Positions 1 to 10,440 of a stretch of DNA of 64,000 nt are shown here, one piece after another. The stretch is from NCBI GenBank assembly GCA_002718715.1, contig PBFJ01000041.1, positions 1 through 64,000 on the forward strand. The letters are read 5' to 3'. Numbering within the stretch: the first letter of the stretch is position 1; every line of letters begins with the position of its first letter. A program made the translations under genes and the position numbers. This DNA is from a bacterium (GTDB taxonomy: Bacteria; Patescibacteriota; Gracilibacteria; UBA1369; GCA-2718715). Below the pieces are notes generated by a model. It was given only the letters and a program-made list of their open reading frames with translations, was not told where the DNA came from and did not search any database.

Positions 1-525
1 AAAGATGAAATTGAAATTAAGAAAATTGCTGAATATTTTGATATTAGATTTTATATCTTAAGACCAACAGAAATTGTAGGAGATAAAAGCTTGAATGCAA
101 AAAAATTTATTAATAATTATAAGTCTAGTTCTCTTATTAAGAAGTATTTTTTAAAATCATTCTACAAGAAAAGATTATCCCATTTCGTTTCATCAAATTT
201 TTTAATCCAAAATATAATTAAAATAATTGAAGGAAAAATAACTGAAGGTATTTATATAGTTTCCCAAGATAATGAAAGTTTGAATAGTTTTTTTGAAATT
301 TTAAAAGTAATTGATTCAAAACTATATCCAAAAATAAAAGCTAACAATTTTAATTTTTATTTACCATTATGGTTACTTTTTTCTTTTTTTTATATGATTT
401 TCAGATCAAATCAAGTTTCAATTAAATCGAGATTCATATCTAAAAATCCGATCATTGATCCACACAATTATTTTAATTTTAAGAATGACTTTTTAGAACA
501 TATTGATTATGTTTTAAAAAAATAA
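1..525 (+). CDS. NAD-dependent epimerase/dehydratase, C-terminal part (truncated at left window edge)
   Basis: Frame is open from base 1 (KDEIEIKKIAEYFDIRFYILRPTEIVGDKS...); the ILRPTEIVG context is typical of extended SDR sugar epimerases. Confidence 0.6.
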   Translation, partial: KDEIEIKKIAEYFDIRFYILRPTEIVGDKSLNAKKFINNYKSSSLIKKYFLKSFYKKRLSHFVSSNFLIQNIIKIIEGKITEGIYIVSQDNESLNSFFEILKVIDSKLYPKIKANNFNFYLPLWLLFSFFYMIFRSNQVSIKSRFISKNPIIDPHNYFNFKNDFLEHIDYVLKK

Positions 526-537
526 TAAATAAATATT

Positions 538-1659
538 ATGAGAAAAATTCTATTAATTTCTAATTTTTATTCAGAATATATTTCTGCAGGTACTTCTCAA
601 AGGACAAAAGATATTAAAAAAGGACTTACTGATTTGGGATGTGAATGTAAAGTAGTAACAATCAAGAGAAGTAGAAATCCTATTCAAAAAGAGCCTGACA
701 AAAAAGAAATTATAGGAATTAATTCTCTTTCAAGCAGATATGCAATACCTATCTATCCTTTATTAAGATTCTTTAGATTATTAAAAGGTTATAACTTGGT
801 TCATATAATTGATCATTGGTCGGGGTTGAATATTATTAGCGTAATATTTTGTTTAGTTTCTAAAACACCATATATATATTCTCCCTGCGGTGCATTAAAA
901 CCTATAGGAAGAAATATACTAATAAAAAAGTTATACAACTTTATTTTTTTAAAATTTCTTTTAAATAATGCAAAATATATATTTGCAGTAACTAAAAAAG
1001 AAAAATCAGAAATAAAACTTCTTTCAAAAAAAAAGTTAAAAATTAAAGTTATACCAAATGGAATATGGGAAAAATCTGAAACTAATTTTCAAATAGATAG
1101 AAGAACTAAAAAAAAATTAGAAAATTTAATTAAACCAAAAAAGTTTATTTTATTCGTTGGAAGGCTTAGTTATGTTAAAGGACCTGATATTCTTTTTGAT
1201 GCATTTTTGAAAATAAATAATATAGATAAGTATGCTTTAGTTTATGCTGGTCCTGATGAAAATATGAAAGGAGAAATATTAAAGAAATTAAGAAATTTTC
1301 CAAATATTAATGTAATTTTTTTAGGTTCAGTTACACCAAAAGTAAGAAACTTTTGTATGAAAAATGCCCTCTTAACAGTTATTCCTTCAAGAAGAGAAGC
1401 CATGTCAATGGTTGCTCTTGAGACTTCAATTTTAGGTACACCTTTTATTGCTACAAAATCATGCGGACTATCTGATTTCTCAATTAACAATGCAGGCTTT
1501 ATATGTGAACCTAATTCAAACTCGATATCAAAAAGACTTAATTTTTTATTAAAAAATCCAGAAGAAATATTAATTACAGGTAAGAACGCACAATCCTACG
1601 TTAAAAAAAATTATACTTGGGAGAAAATTTTATTAGAAATGAATTCTTATTTTAAATAA
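538..1659 (+). CDS. Glycosyltransferase family 4 (GT-B)
   Basis: N-terminal ISNFYSEYISAGTSQRTKDIKKGL; FVGRLSYVKGPDILFDAF; C-terminal PSRREAMSMVALETSILGTPFIAT (EX7E-like motif). Confidence 0.88.
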   Translation: MRKILLISNFYSEYISAGTSQRTKDIKKGLTDLGCECKVVTIKRSRNPIQKEPDKKEIIGINSLSSRYAIPIYPLLRFFRLLKGYNLVHIIDHWSGLNIISVIFCLVSKTPYIYSPCGALKPIGRNILIKKLYNFIFLKFLLNNAKYIFAVTKKEKSEIKLLSKKKLKIKVIPNGIWEKSETNFQIDRRTKKKLENLIKPKKFILFVGRLSYVKGPDILFDAFLKINNIDKYALVYAGPDENMKGEILKKLRNFPNINVIFLGSVTPKVRNFCMKNALLTVIPSRREAMSMVALETSILGTPFIATKSCGLSDFSINNAGFICEPNSNSISKRLNFLLKNPEEILITGKNAQSYVKKNYTWEKILLEMNSYFK

Positions 1660-1703
1660 TTAAACAAATTTTTATATTATGAGAATTATCTTTTTATTAG
1701 AAT

Positions 1704-2804
1704 TTAATTGGATTCAAATAAATTTTGCAAATTGTTACTCAATGTTGAATAATTAAATATAGGCATTAAGTTTTCTTCATTAATTTTTGATAGAGATTCT
1801 TTTCTTTTTTTTATCTCAATACTATTTAAAGGTTTTATTTCATCTAAAAATTTAGAAAGTTCATTGTTAGATTGAAAAAATTTAGAATTTGGGAATAACT
1901 CCCTATTTATATCAATATCTCTTACTATCAAGGGAATTTCGTAAAGGTCTGCTTCTAAAACGGGTATACCAAATCCTTCATTTTTTGATGTAGAAATATA
2001 AGCTGAAGAGTAGAGTAAAAGATTACAAAGATCTTTTTGGCTAAGTTTTGGGAAATAATTAATATTGGATCTAATTCTATTACCATTGATTGTCTTATTG
2101 GCTTCAATTAACTTTCTTATTTTCTTGCTGGTTGGATATCCTACTAAATTAACATTAAATAAATTTTCAGTTGTCGATAAGGCTTCTAATAAATCTAAAT
2201 GACACTTTCGTGGAGTTAATGTGGCTATATATATTATGTTAGGTAAATCTAAATTCAAAGCCTTATAAATAAAATCATTTTTTTTAAGTTCATTATTAGC
2301 AATTTTATTTGATTTTCTAATGAAGTCTCTGTTAACAGAATTATATAAATATGAAACTTCTTTTTTTCTTCCTGAGAATTTTTCTATTGCTAGCTTTGAA
2401 GTTTTACTTACTGTTAATATATTTGAATAATTTCTTATAAAGTATAAAAAAATAAAATAAGAAAATGAATTATGCCTTGCAAATTCTTTTTTTTTCCAAG
2501 ATAAATCATGAATTTGAATAAAAATTCTACTCGAAAACAAGGCTAAAATTGAAGGATTAAAATCTGTTATGAAAAAATAATTTTTTAAGATAGAGTAGTA
2601 AAAAATTAAGAGCTCCACTTTTAAAAATTTTATGAGTCTAAAAAATGTTTTTAAAAATATTGAATTATGTTTTTTCTCTTTAATTAATATTAATTTCACA
2701 GGGATGTTAATTTTTTTAATTAAATCTTTTAATAATAAGTATCTATTAAAAGCTCCACTAGTGCCATTAAAATAAGGATAAAGAAGAATTACTTTTTTAT
2801 TCAT
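1704..2804 (-). CDS. Glycosyltransferase family 4
   Basis: IYIATLTPRKCHLDLLEAL; STSKNEGFGIPVLEADLYEIPLIVRDI motif. Confidence 0.85.
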   Translation of the reverse strand: MNKKVILLYPYFNGTSGAFNRYLLLKDLIKKINIPVKLILIKEKKHNSIFLKTFFRLIKFLKVELLIFYYSILKNYFFITDFNPSILALFSSRIFIQIHDLSWKKKEFARHNSFSYFIFLYFIRNYSNILTVSKTSKLAIEKFSGRKKEVSYLYNSVNRDFIRKSNKIANNELKKNDFIYKALNLDLPNIIYIATLTPRKCHLDLLEALSTTENLFNVNLVGYPTSKKIRKLIEANKTINGNRIRSNINYFPKLSQKDLCNLLLYSSAYISTSKNEGFGIPVLEADLYEIPLIVRDIDINRELFPNSKFFQSNNELSKFLDEIKPLNSIEIKKRKESLSKINEENLMPIFNYSTLSNNLQNLFESN

Positions 2805-3029
2805 AGTATTCTTTTAAAGCAATTTATAGCTTTGATTTTTTGTTTTTATTAATTTACTATTTTTAATTTATATAATCAAATATTTAAAAGAAATATAAAG
2901 ATTATTGTTTAATGAAATTTAAATTTCAATTTTTTTATAAAATTTGAAATAATACATAATAATTTATAATCTTATTAAAATTAATATTATTAAATTTTAG
3001 TTTCCGCTATTAACACTTAAGAAATATTT

Positions 3030-3722
3030 CTAGATTTGGCTATCAATGATGTCCTTAAAGTCTTTAAAACAAAAGACATTATTATTTTTAGCATAGTTTT
3101 CAATATCTCTAAATTCAGACCATCTAGATAAAAAAACAAAATCTATTCCTATTTTTTTTGCTGATAAATAATCATATCTACTATCTCCTATATAAATAGA
3201 ATTAGATATTTCATCGATTTTATCTTTGAAAATATTTTTAAATATTTCATCTTTAGATAATGGACTTCCATAAATACCTCCATTAAAACTTTTATGTAAT
3301 TGTTTTTTTTTAAAGATATTTATTAGTTCATTTTGGTCTGAACCACTTACTACATACCAAACTCCATCAGAGTATTTTCTATATTGCATTATTTCTATAG
3401 ATATTTCGCATGATTCCAGTTTTTTCCGAACTATTGAGCCATAATTTTCTAGTAATTGTTCTACATTAATACAATTTTTATCTAAATTATGATTTGATGA
3501 AATAGTTTCAAAAAAATAATTAAATTTTTCATATCTAGATATTCCTCCATTCATTATGTGGAATTGGACTAATTCTTCAGCCGCCTCATTTCCATAATGA
3601 TAAACAACCTCTTTAAAAGCTTCAGTTTTAATTTTATTTGAGTTAAGGATTATTCCGTCACAGTCAAAAATTAGGTTTTTGTATGATTGCAAATTTTTCA
3701 ATTTAGCCATTAAAAGCTCCAA
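3030..3722 (-). CDS. HAD-superfamily phosphatase (phosphoglycolate phosphatase-like)
   Basis: NLIFDCDGIILNSNKIK (DxD motif I), YIGDSRYDYLSAKKIGIDFVFLSRWS (motif IV). Start overlaps the upstream CMP-synthetase gene. Confidence 0.85.
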   Translation of the reverse strand: MELLMAKLKNLQSYKNLIFDCDGIILNSNKIKTEAFKEVVYHYGNEAAEELVQFHIMNGGISRYEKFNYFFETISSNHNLDKNCINVEQLLENYGSIVRKKLESCEISIEIMQYRKYSDGVWYVVSGSDQNELINIFKKKQLHKSFNGGIYGSPLSKDEIFKNIFKDKIDEISNSIYIGDSRYDYLSAKKIGIDFVFLSRWSEFRDIENYAKNNNVFCFKDFKDIIDSQI

Positions 3723-4431
3723 TGATTTTTTCTATGTCATCTGGAACGTCAACTGAAATTGAACTTGAGTCACATTCGAACATAAGAACTTTTCTACCAT
3801 TCTCAATGAATCTTAAGATTTCTATATCCTCTCTTTCCTCGAGGAAACCCTTGTTTTGGTTTTTTTTTATAAAATTTAAATCATTCTTGTTATATCCATA
3901 AATGCAGACTTGTCGCTTTAATCCAGATAAACTTTTATCTATAGATTTGAATCCAGGGATTTGGTTCCTTGACATGTAAATTAAATAATTTTGCTTATCA
4001 ATAATAACTTTAGGTATATTTATTGAATAAAAATCTTCCCAATTATTTATTGGAGCAAATCCATTTACTACTATGGATGGATTTTTAATCTTGAGTTCTA
4101 TGCATTTAGTTATATCTAATGGATTAACAAGAGGTTCATCCCCTTGAACATTGATGAAGTAATCATAATTTAAATCGTTAATAACTTCGGCAATTCTATC
4201 TGTTCCAGTTCTTGCATTCTTGCTTGTAATCAAGCAATTAAAATTATTCTTTTTAACTATATCTCTTATTCTTTCATCATCCGTAAGGATAAAAATGTCA
4301 TTTCTATTAATTGCCTTTTCTGCGGCTTCAGCTACATGAAGTATCATTTCTTTTCCTATTATTTTCGCAAGAGGTTTCCCGGGAAATCTAGATGATTTAT
4401 ATCGTGCTGGAATTACAACGCAACTTTTCAT
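3703..4431 (-). CDS. CMP-Kdo synthetase-like cytidylyltransferase (KdsB family)
   Basis: CVVIPARYKSSRFPGKPLAKIIGKEMI; NVQGDEPLVNP; hallmark KdsB motifs. ATGA overlap with upstream gene. Confidence 0.9.
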   Translation of the reverse strand: MKSCVVIPARYKSSRFPGKPLAKIIGKEMILHVAEAAEKAINRNDIFILTDDERIRDIVKKNNFNCLITSKNARTGTDRIAEVINDLNYDYFINVQGDEPLVNPLDITKCIELKIKNPSIVVNGFAPINNWEDFYSINIPKVIIDKQNYLIYMSRNQIPGFKSIDKSLSGLKRQVCIYGYNKNDLNFIKKNQNKGFLEEREDIEILRFIENGRKVLMFECDSSSISVDVPDDIEKIIGAFNG

Positions 4432-6062
4432 AAATTAAAACCATAAATACTTTTTGAACTGACATTAAAATAATTAGTTGGAGTAATGGAGTAAATATTA
4501 ATTTTTTCATACTTTTTTTTGAATATAGCAAAAATACTTTCTACCTCTTGATTTCTTATATCTCCTTTTGGATAACCATCAAATCCGGCAAGTATAATAT
4601 TATTTACATCAGTCGCTCCTAATGTAGCTAAGGCATAAGCTAATGCAATTGGGGAAGGAATAGTACAGTAATTTTTTAATGATTCCATAGTGCTTCGCTC
4701 AATTTCCAAACCATAATCTAATACTCTATTATTTTTTAGTTTAAGTTTTATTTTTTCTGGAAGCATAGAATAAGGAGTTATTATTAATTGATTTAAAAAT
4801 TCAAATGAGATGTTATCTGCAAGTAATCTCATTGGATGTGCAAATACTCTCGCATCAATTAATTCTTGGTTTATATAGGACTTAGAATTTATTCCAATTA
4901 CATATAAATTTTCATTGGATATAAATTCCTCTAATTTATCTTTAAAGTTTAAAATTCCTTCACTATTCCCGAGCAATAAAATTTTTTCTTGTTTGATTTT
5001 ATTTTTTGGAGCATCTTGACCTCTTGGTTTACCCTCAAAAAAAGTCCTAGCTTTTAATAATTTATGAGAATTAAATGTTCTAGATTTGTCATTCTTTAAG
5101 TAATCAATTGCTCCTATTATTTCTGCTGTGCTATATCGAGAATCAGTAAGCATTGTTTGTATAAATGAGGGGTGAATTTTATATTTTGCAGATAAGAAAT
5201 AAAATCTATTTTTACCCCATTTATGTTTCTCTTTTAATTTTTCGAACCATTTCTTTGAATGGTTTATTAATGGAATTATATTTATTTTTTCCCTATATTT
5301 TGGGGTTAGAGAAATTAAAAGCTCCTCAATGTCTGTGTTGCCTGGGCCACGACCCATCCCTAATATTGTCGCGTCTAGCCAAGTGCTTCCCATGCTAATT
5401 GAACTTAAGGTATTATCAGGTGCTTTACCAAGATTATTATGTGCGTGAATTCCAATATCAAAATTTGTTTCTTGAGCTAAAATTTTTAATTTACTATTAT
5501 ATTCAATTGAGTCCATACTTCCAGTACTATCTGCCAAATAAATAGCAGATAAAGATAGTTTTTTTATACTATTAGCTATATTTCTAAGATTTTTAAAATC
5601 TAAAAAAGCTCCATGCATAATATTTATGCAAATTTCAAAACCTTTTTCTTTAAGTAATTGGTAAACAACTTTTGCTATATCAATTTCTTCGTAAGTACAT
5701 GCAAGCCTTATGATATCAACTTTTGAGTTGTTGCTTTCAAAAGGAAATAATCTATTTATTTTATTTTTGATTTCATTATGGTTTTCAAATTCTTTTATAT
5801 TTACCATAACAGCTATTTTTAAATTTTTGCTATCAAATTTCTCTAAAAAATCATCTCTTGTAAATGCTAAGGGACCTTTATATTGGTCATTAATTAAAGA
5901 TCTAAAGCCTAATTCTAATATATCGATATTACAGCTTCTGATTACATCAATATGTTCTCTAATAAGATCAATATCAAAATCCCAATTATTGTAATAACCT
6001 CCATCTCTGAGGGTACAATCAAGAATCTTTAAAGATTTTTTATTTTCTTCTTTATAATTCAT
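4428..6062 (-). CDS. HMGL-like (DRE-TIM metallolyase) aldolase/synthase fused to a C-terminal Rossmann-like domain of unknown function
   Basis: KILDCTLRDGGYYNNWDF, HAHNNLGKAPDNTLSSISMGSTWLDATILGMGRGPGNTDIE (HMGL metal-binding HxH and glycine-rich loop). About 190 C-terminal aa with KILLLGNSEGI and AYALATLGATDVNNIILAGFDGY. Confidence 0.87.
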   Translation of the reverse strand: MNYKEENKKSLKILDCTLRDGGYYNNWDFDIDLIREHIDVIRSCNIDILELGFRSLINDQYKGPLAFTRDDFLEKFDSKNLKIAVMVNIKEFENHNEIKNKINRLFPFESNNSKVDIIRLACTYEEIDIAKVVYQLLKEKGFEICINIMHGAFLDFKNLRNIANSIKKLSLSAIYLADSTGSMDSIEYNSKLKILAQETNFDIGIHAHNNLGKAPDNTLSSISMGSTWLDATILGMGRGPGNTDIEELLISLTPKYREKINIIPLINHSKKWFEKLKEKHKWGKNRFYFLSAKYKIHPSFIQTMLTDSRYSTAEIIGAIDYLKNDKSRTFNSHKLLKARTFFEGKPRGQDAPKNKIKQEKILLLGNSEGILNFKDKLEEFISNENLYVIGINSKSYINQELIDARVFAHPMRLLADNISFEFLNQLIITPYSMLPEKIKLKLKNNRVLDYGLEIERSTMESLKNYCTIPSPIALAYALATLGATDVNNIILAGFDGYPKGDIRNQEVESIFAIFKKKYEKINIYSITPTNYFNVSSKSIYGFNL

Positions 6063-6287
6063 ATCATGTGTTAATAATTTAGAATTATTTATTCTGCCTT
6101 ATTACCTAATATTACTTAACTTATTCTATATTAAGTTGATAGATAATTTAAATTTTAACCTTTTTTAAATTATTTTTTTTACACATAAATTAATGATTTT
6201 GCAAGCCCGCAATATTTCAAAAATGATTATTATTTAATAATTAGCTTATTAAATAACTTAGAATGTTTACTACTGAATAATAATCTG

Positions 6288-7346
6288 GTGTTTCTTTCGG
6301 ATAAAGAATGTTGTAGTGTCAAAATACTCCAAAATGCGACTATTAAGGAGGCAGTAGAGATACTAGAAAAAAGTAATTTAAAAATAGTATTGGTAATTAA
6401 TCAAGATAATATTCTTAAAGGTACAATCTATGATGGTGATATTAGAAGAGCCTTATTAAAAGGACTTAGTTTAAATTGCAAAATTGATAAAGTTATGTCA
6501 AGAAATTATATAAAGGTTTCTATGCAAGTTACCTATAAAGAGGTTAAGGAAATAATGCAGAAAAATTCAATTTTGCATATACCTGTTACTGATGTGGAAG
6601 ATAAACTTTTAGGTCTACATGTCTTGGATAATTATTCTTTTGAAAAAGATTCAAAAAAATATCCAAATTCTGTGCTTTTAATGGCAGGAGGCAGAGGTAA
6701 AAGATTAATGCCTTTAACTGAAAACTGTCCAAAACCCTTAATTAAAATTAATGGAAAGCCTTTACTAGAAATTATATTAGAGAAATGTATAAAAGTAGGT
6801 TTAAGAAACTTTTATATTTCAGTTCATTATTTATCTGATCAAATTATAAATTACTTTGGCAATGGAGAAAAATGGGATATTTCTATATCTTACTTACATG
6901 AAGAGAAACCTATGGGCACTGCTGGTGCCTTAAGCTTATTACCTAAAACAATTAGTCATCCATTATTAATAATGAATGGTGATATTTTAACTAAAATCAA
7001 TATTCCTCAGTTTCTTGAATTTCATGAAAAAAATTGTGCCGATATTACGGTTGCAGGAAGTGAACACTATTACACGAGTCCATATGGAGTTGTAGAGGTA
7101 GAGGGTATAAATTTTAAATCTATAGTTGAAAAACCTACTTTTAAAAACTTTATAAATGCTGGCATTTATATAATTAATCCATCAATTATGAAAAAATTAA
7201 ATAACGAAGAATACCTAGACATGCCCGATCTCTTAAATGAGCGATTAGGGGATAATTATAAAAAAGTAGTTTACCCAATACATGAGTATTGGCTGGATAT
7301 TGGCCGCATTGATAGTCTTAATAAGGCAAAAGATGAGTGGGAATAA
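6288..7346 (+). CDS. ptmE: CBS-domain nucleotidyltransferase, PtmE-like (glucosamine-1-phosphate guanylyltransferase of legionaminic acid synthesis)
   Basis: Two N-terminal CBS-like repeats, then LLMAGGRGKRLMPLTENCPKPLIKINGKPLLE. GTG start. Next to a legionaminic acid gene set. Confidence 0.8.
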   Translation: MFLSDKECCSVKILQNATIKEAVEILEKSNLKIVLVINQDNILKGTIYDGDIRRALLKGLSLNCKIDKVMSRNYIKVSMQVTYKEVKEIMQKNSILHIPVTDVEDKLLGLHVLDNYSFEKDSKKYPNSVLLMAGGRGKRLMPLTENCPKPLIKINGKPLLEIILEKCIKVGLRNFYISVHYLSDQIINYFGNGEKWDISISYLHEEKPMGTAGALSLLPKTISHPLLIMNGDILTKINIPQFLEFHEKNCADITVAGSEHYYTSPYGVVEVEGINFKSIVEKPTFKNFINAGIYIINPSIMKKLNNEEYLDMPDLLNERLGDNYKKVVYPIHEYWLDIGRIDSLNKAKDEWE

Positions 7347-7414
7347 TAAAAATAACTTTGTAAGTCCTAAGTTGGACACATTAAAAATGTAATAAATTTT
7401 TGTTTTTGCATAGA

Positions 7415-9202
7415 TTATTTGTTATTTATTATTTTATTTATTACTGAGGAAGCTGAATCAATATTATACAAACTAAGTTCGCTAAAAAGTTCTTTTGAAT
7501 TACGTGAAATTTTACTATTAAATTTATTATAACTTGATTGAATTGAAATAGACTTAATTAATTTTTCACCATTGAAAGTTAATTTTTTTATAATTGATAA
7601 AATTTTATCATTTTTTTTCTTATTAAAGAAAAAATATGAATCATTAAAGAATTTTTTATTTTCACTAAAAAAGATAATTGGTTTATTAAAAGAAAATGCT
7701 GCTTTTATTGCTGCCCCTTGAAAGCCTAGAGATATAATAAAATCAGAGTAATAAGAATTTGAAAAATTAGCTTTTTCTTGTGAGATATAAATTAAATTTG
7801 AATTCTGAATATGTTGGTTTAAAAAGCCATCTCTTTTATTGTGCACTAATACTATTTTTTCAAGCTTTGATATTTTGAGAGAATATAAGCAAGAAATTAC
7901 ATCTTCCTCTTTTATATGATAATTGAAGCCATATAAGCTATCGAAAATTGATATTTTTAATCTTGAAGATTTATATTTTTTAAGATCTAATTTATTAGTT
8001 GAATTTTTTTTATTTTTGCTTTGTTCTCTTGCGAATTCGATTTGTGGACATAAAGCATTTTTGATTTCCACATTTTCACTTTTTAATCTTTTTACTGCTT
8101 TATATTGTTCGCATCTTTGTGAACCGAATGTAATAAGATAATTTGGATTTCTTATAAGGTCAATTTGAGAATTGCCAGGGTAATTTTTATTAACAGGAAA
8201 ACCCATAGAAAAATCATAGAAAATTGAAAGTACATTAGTATCTCTACATGCTTGAAATAGTATATTTTCATGCTTGAATGAAATATAAGAACAAACTATA
8301 TATTTTAGTTTCAATGAATTTATTGTATTGACGCAACAAAAATAATAAATTTTACAAGAAATAATTTCTAAAATTTCACTCAAAAGATTATGTTTAATAA
8401 TTTTAAAAATATTATTTTTAAAAATATTTATACTAAAAATAAGTACATTAGAAATTAGATTAAGCTTGTTTCGATTACCATAAATATACATCGATAAATA
8501 ATCTAAACTTACGAATTCATTTGAGATAGATAAATCTTTTGTTAATTTAAAATATGCTTGTGATTTTTTAAGATTTTTATGATGAATAAATCCTTTATTA
8601 GAATTATTAAATGTATTAAATTTTTTTGTTTTAAGGAATGGTTTGGTAAAAGAGCTTTTATCAATTGATAAACTTTTCCAATCAAAATCTAAATCTTTTG
8701 AGGGTTTTATAATAACAGAGATTTTATTAATCTTAATTTTAATTAAGTATTTTCTTAAATAATATCTTTTGAATAATTCATCAACAATTTTATTACCGCT
8801 AGAACAACAGTGAAAAATAAAATTACTTTTAGGTATAGATTTTAAGTTGATTTCAACTAATGATATTAAATATCTAATGTTAATACAATTTTGAGCCTCA
8901 TCTGGGATACCAAAGATATCATTAGTTTTTAATTTAAGGATTTTCCTATAATATCTTTTCGCAACCAATATAAAATGAAATGCGAGATATTCAAAATCTT
9001 CAATTTCTGCAATTGAGATATCGGGATATTTTTTTTCACAATGAAAATCAAATCTTTTAGTTCCTAAAATATTTTTTAAACTTTTTTCATTTTTAAAAAA
9101 TTCAATTATTAATTTAATTATTAGATTAAGATTATAGCAGGAATAAATTACTGGAATATTTTGGTTGTTGAGCTTATTATTTTTACAAATCTTTTTTATC
9201 AT
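7415..9202 (-). CDS. Hypothetical surface-carbohydrate protein, possibly a GT-B-like transferase
   Basis: Long single ORF (595 aa) with C-terminal SDFIISLGFQGAAIKAAFSFNKPIIFF, resembling the end of GT-B/CDP-glycerol-transferase-like domains. No clear family signature. Confidence 0.55.
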   Translation of the reverse strand: MIKKICKNNKLNNQNIPVIYSCYNLNLIIKLIIEFFKNEKSLKNILGTKRFDFHCEKKYPDISIAEIEDFEYLAFHFILVAKRYYRKILKLKTNDIFGIPDEAQNCINIRYLISLVEINLKSIPKSNFIFHCCSSGNKIVDELFKRYYLRKYLIKIKINKISVIIKPSKDLDFDWKSLSIDKSSFTKPFLKTKKFNTFNNSNKGFIHHKNLKKSQAYFKLTKDLSISNEFVSLDYLSMYIYGNRNKLNLISNVLIFSINIFKNNIFKIIKHNLLSEILEIISCKIYYFCCVNTINSLKLKYIVCSYISFKHENILFQACRDTNVLSIFYDFSMGFPVNKNYPGNSQIDLIRNPNYLITFGSQRCEQYKAVKRLKSENVEIKNALCPQIEFAREQSKNKKNSTNKLDLKKYKSSRLKISIFDSLYGFNYHIKEEDVISCLYSLKISKLEKIVLVHNKRDGFLNQHIQNSNLIYISQEKANFSNSYYSDFIISLGFQGAAIKAAFSFNKPIIFFSENKKFFNDSYFFFNKKKNDKILSIIKKLTFNGEKLIKSISIQSSYNKFNSKISRNSKELFSELSLYNIDSASSVINKIINNK

Positions 9203-9258
9203 ATTAATTTAGAGTGATTTTATGGAAGTTTATAAAATATTTCATATGCCAACATTAA

Positions 9259-10257
9259 CTAAATCTGATATGAATTTTTGGAATTATATCTTTCCAAGTT
9301 AGAAGGGTCAGTAAACCAATCGATAGTAATTCTCAATCCTTTCTCAAAACCATTAAGATCTCCAAATTCTGGTTCCCAGTTAGTTAATTTTTTTAGTAAT
9401 GAATTATCACCAAATAATCTCTCAACTTCTGAATTTTTTGGCCTTAAACGATTTTCTTCACTTTTAATAGTTATTTCTACATTCATTATTTTTGCAATGA
9501 GTAAAGCTGTTTCTTCTATAGAAATTTCAAAATTACTTGCTGAATTTATTATTTTTCCAATAACTATTTCGTTATTTAGAAGTTTAACAAATGCCGAACA
9601 AGTATCGCTGACGAAATTAAAGTCCCTAGTGGGTGATATCTTTCCTAATTTTATTTCTTTTTTACCACTTGCGATTTGCGTGATGATTGTTGGAATTACA
9701 GCTCTATTACTTTGTCTAGGTCCATAAGTATTAAATGGTCTTAAAATTGTAACTGGAGTATTAAAACTTTTCCAAAAACTTGTTGCAATTTGATCTGCCG
9801 CTATTTTACTTGCTGAATATGGAGATTGACCAACAAGTGGGTGGCTTTCATTAATCGGAACAAATTGCGCTGTTCCATAAGTTTCAGAGGTAGATGTATG
9901 AATTACTTGCTTTATATTTAAATCTTTTGCGGCTTGCAATATATTTAATGTCCCATGCACATTAGTATCGATATAACTAGCAGGAGCAATATAACTATAA
10001 GGAATTGCAATCAAAGCCGCTAGGTGAAATACATGAGTACAATCTTTCATGGCTTCTTTAACGCAATTAGTATCTCTTATATCTCCTAAAAAAAAATCTA
10101 TCTTTTCGATAATTTTTGCAGGTAAAGTATCTAACCAACCTTTACTTCCATATGAATTATAAATACAAAAAGCTTTTACTTTATAATCATTTTGAATTAG
10201 CTTTTCCACTAAATGTGAGCCAATAAATCCATCAGCGCCAGTTACTAAAACTTTCAT
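9259..10257 (-). CDS. legB: NAD-dependent 4,6-dehydratase LegB
   Basis: VTGADGFIGSHLVEKLI; HTSTSETYGTAQFVPINESHPLVGQSPYSASKIAADQIA; RPFNTYGPRQSNRAVIPTII. Characteristic LegB-type sequence. Confidence 0.88.
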   Translation of the reverse strand: MKVLVTGADGFIGSHLVEKLIQNDYKVKAFCIYNSYGSKGWLDTLPAKIIEKIDFFLGDIRDTNCVKEAMKDCTHVFHLAALIAIPYSYIAPASYIDTNVHGTLNILQAAKDLNIKQVIHTSTSETYGTAQFVPINESHPLVGQSPYSASKIAADQIATSFWKSFNTPVTILRPFNTYGPRQSNRAVIPTIITQIASGKKEIKLGKISPTRDFNFVSDTCSAFVKLLNNEIVIGKIINSASNFEISIEETALLIAKIMNVEITIKSEENRLRPKNSEVERLFGDNSLLKKLTNWEPEFGDLNGFEKGLRITIDWFTDPSNLERYNSKNSYQI

Positions 10258-10440
10258 AAATAGTTTCTAAAATATTTTTAATTAATTTATCTTTTTAACT
10301 TCATTAATATTATCATTTTGCAAGTTTATTAGTACATTGCAAAGAAATTTTCTCAACTAAGTTAATCAGATTTCTAATTGATTAATATAAAACTTTATTT
10401 AATAAAATTAATTTTCAAAAATAAAAATAATTTTGAAATT

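Noticed and set aside
1242-1490. 82-aa minus-strand ORF
   Set aside because: Antisense to GT4 gene; no independent support.
2805-3029. AT-rich intergenic region considered for an ncRNA or tRNA
   Set aside because: No cloverleaf, GC-rich stem or conserved RNA motif visible; only A/T homopolymer runs.
9278-9727. 149-aa plus-strand ORF antisense to legB
   Set aside because: Complement of a strongly supported LegB gene; low-complexity predicted protein with no motif.
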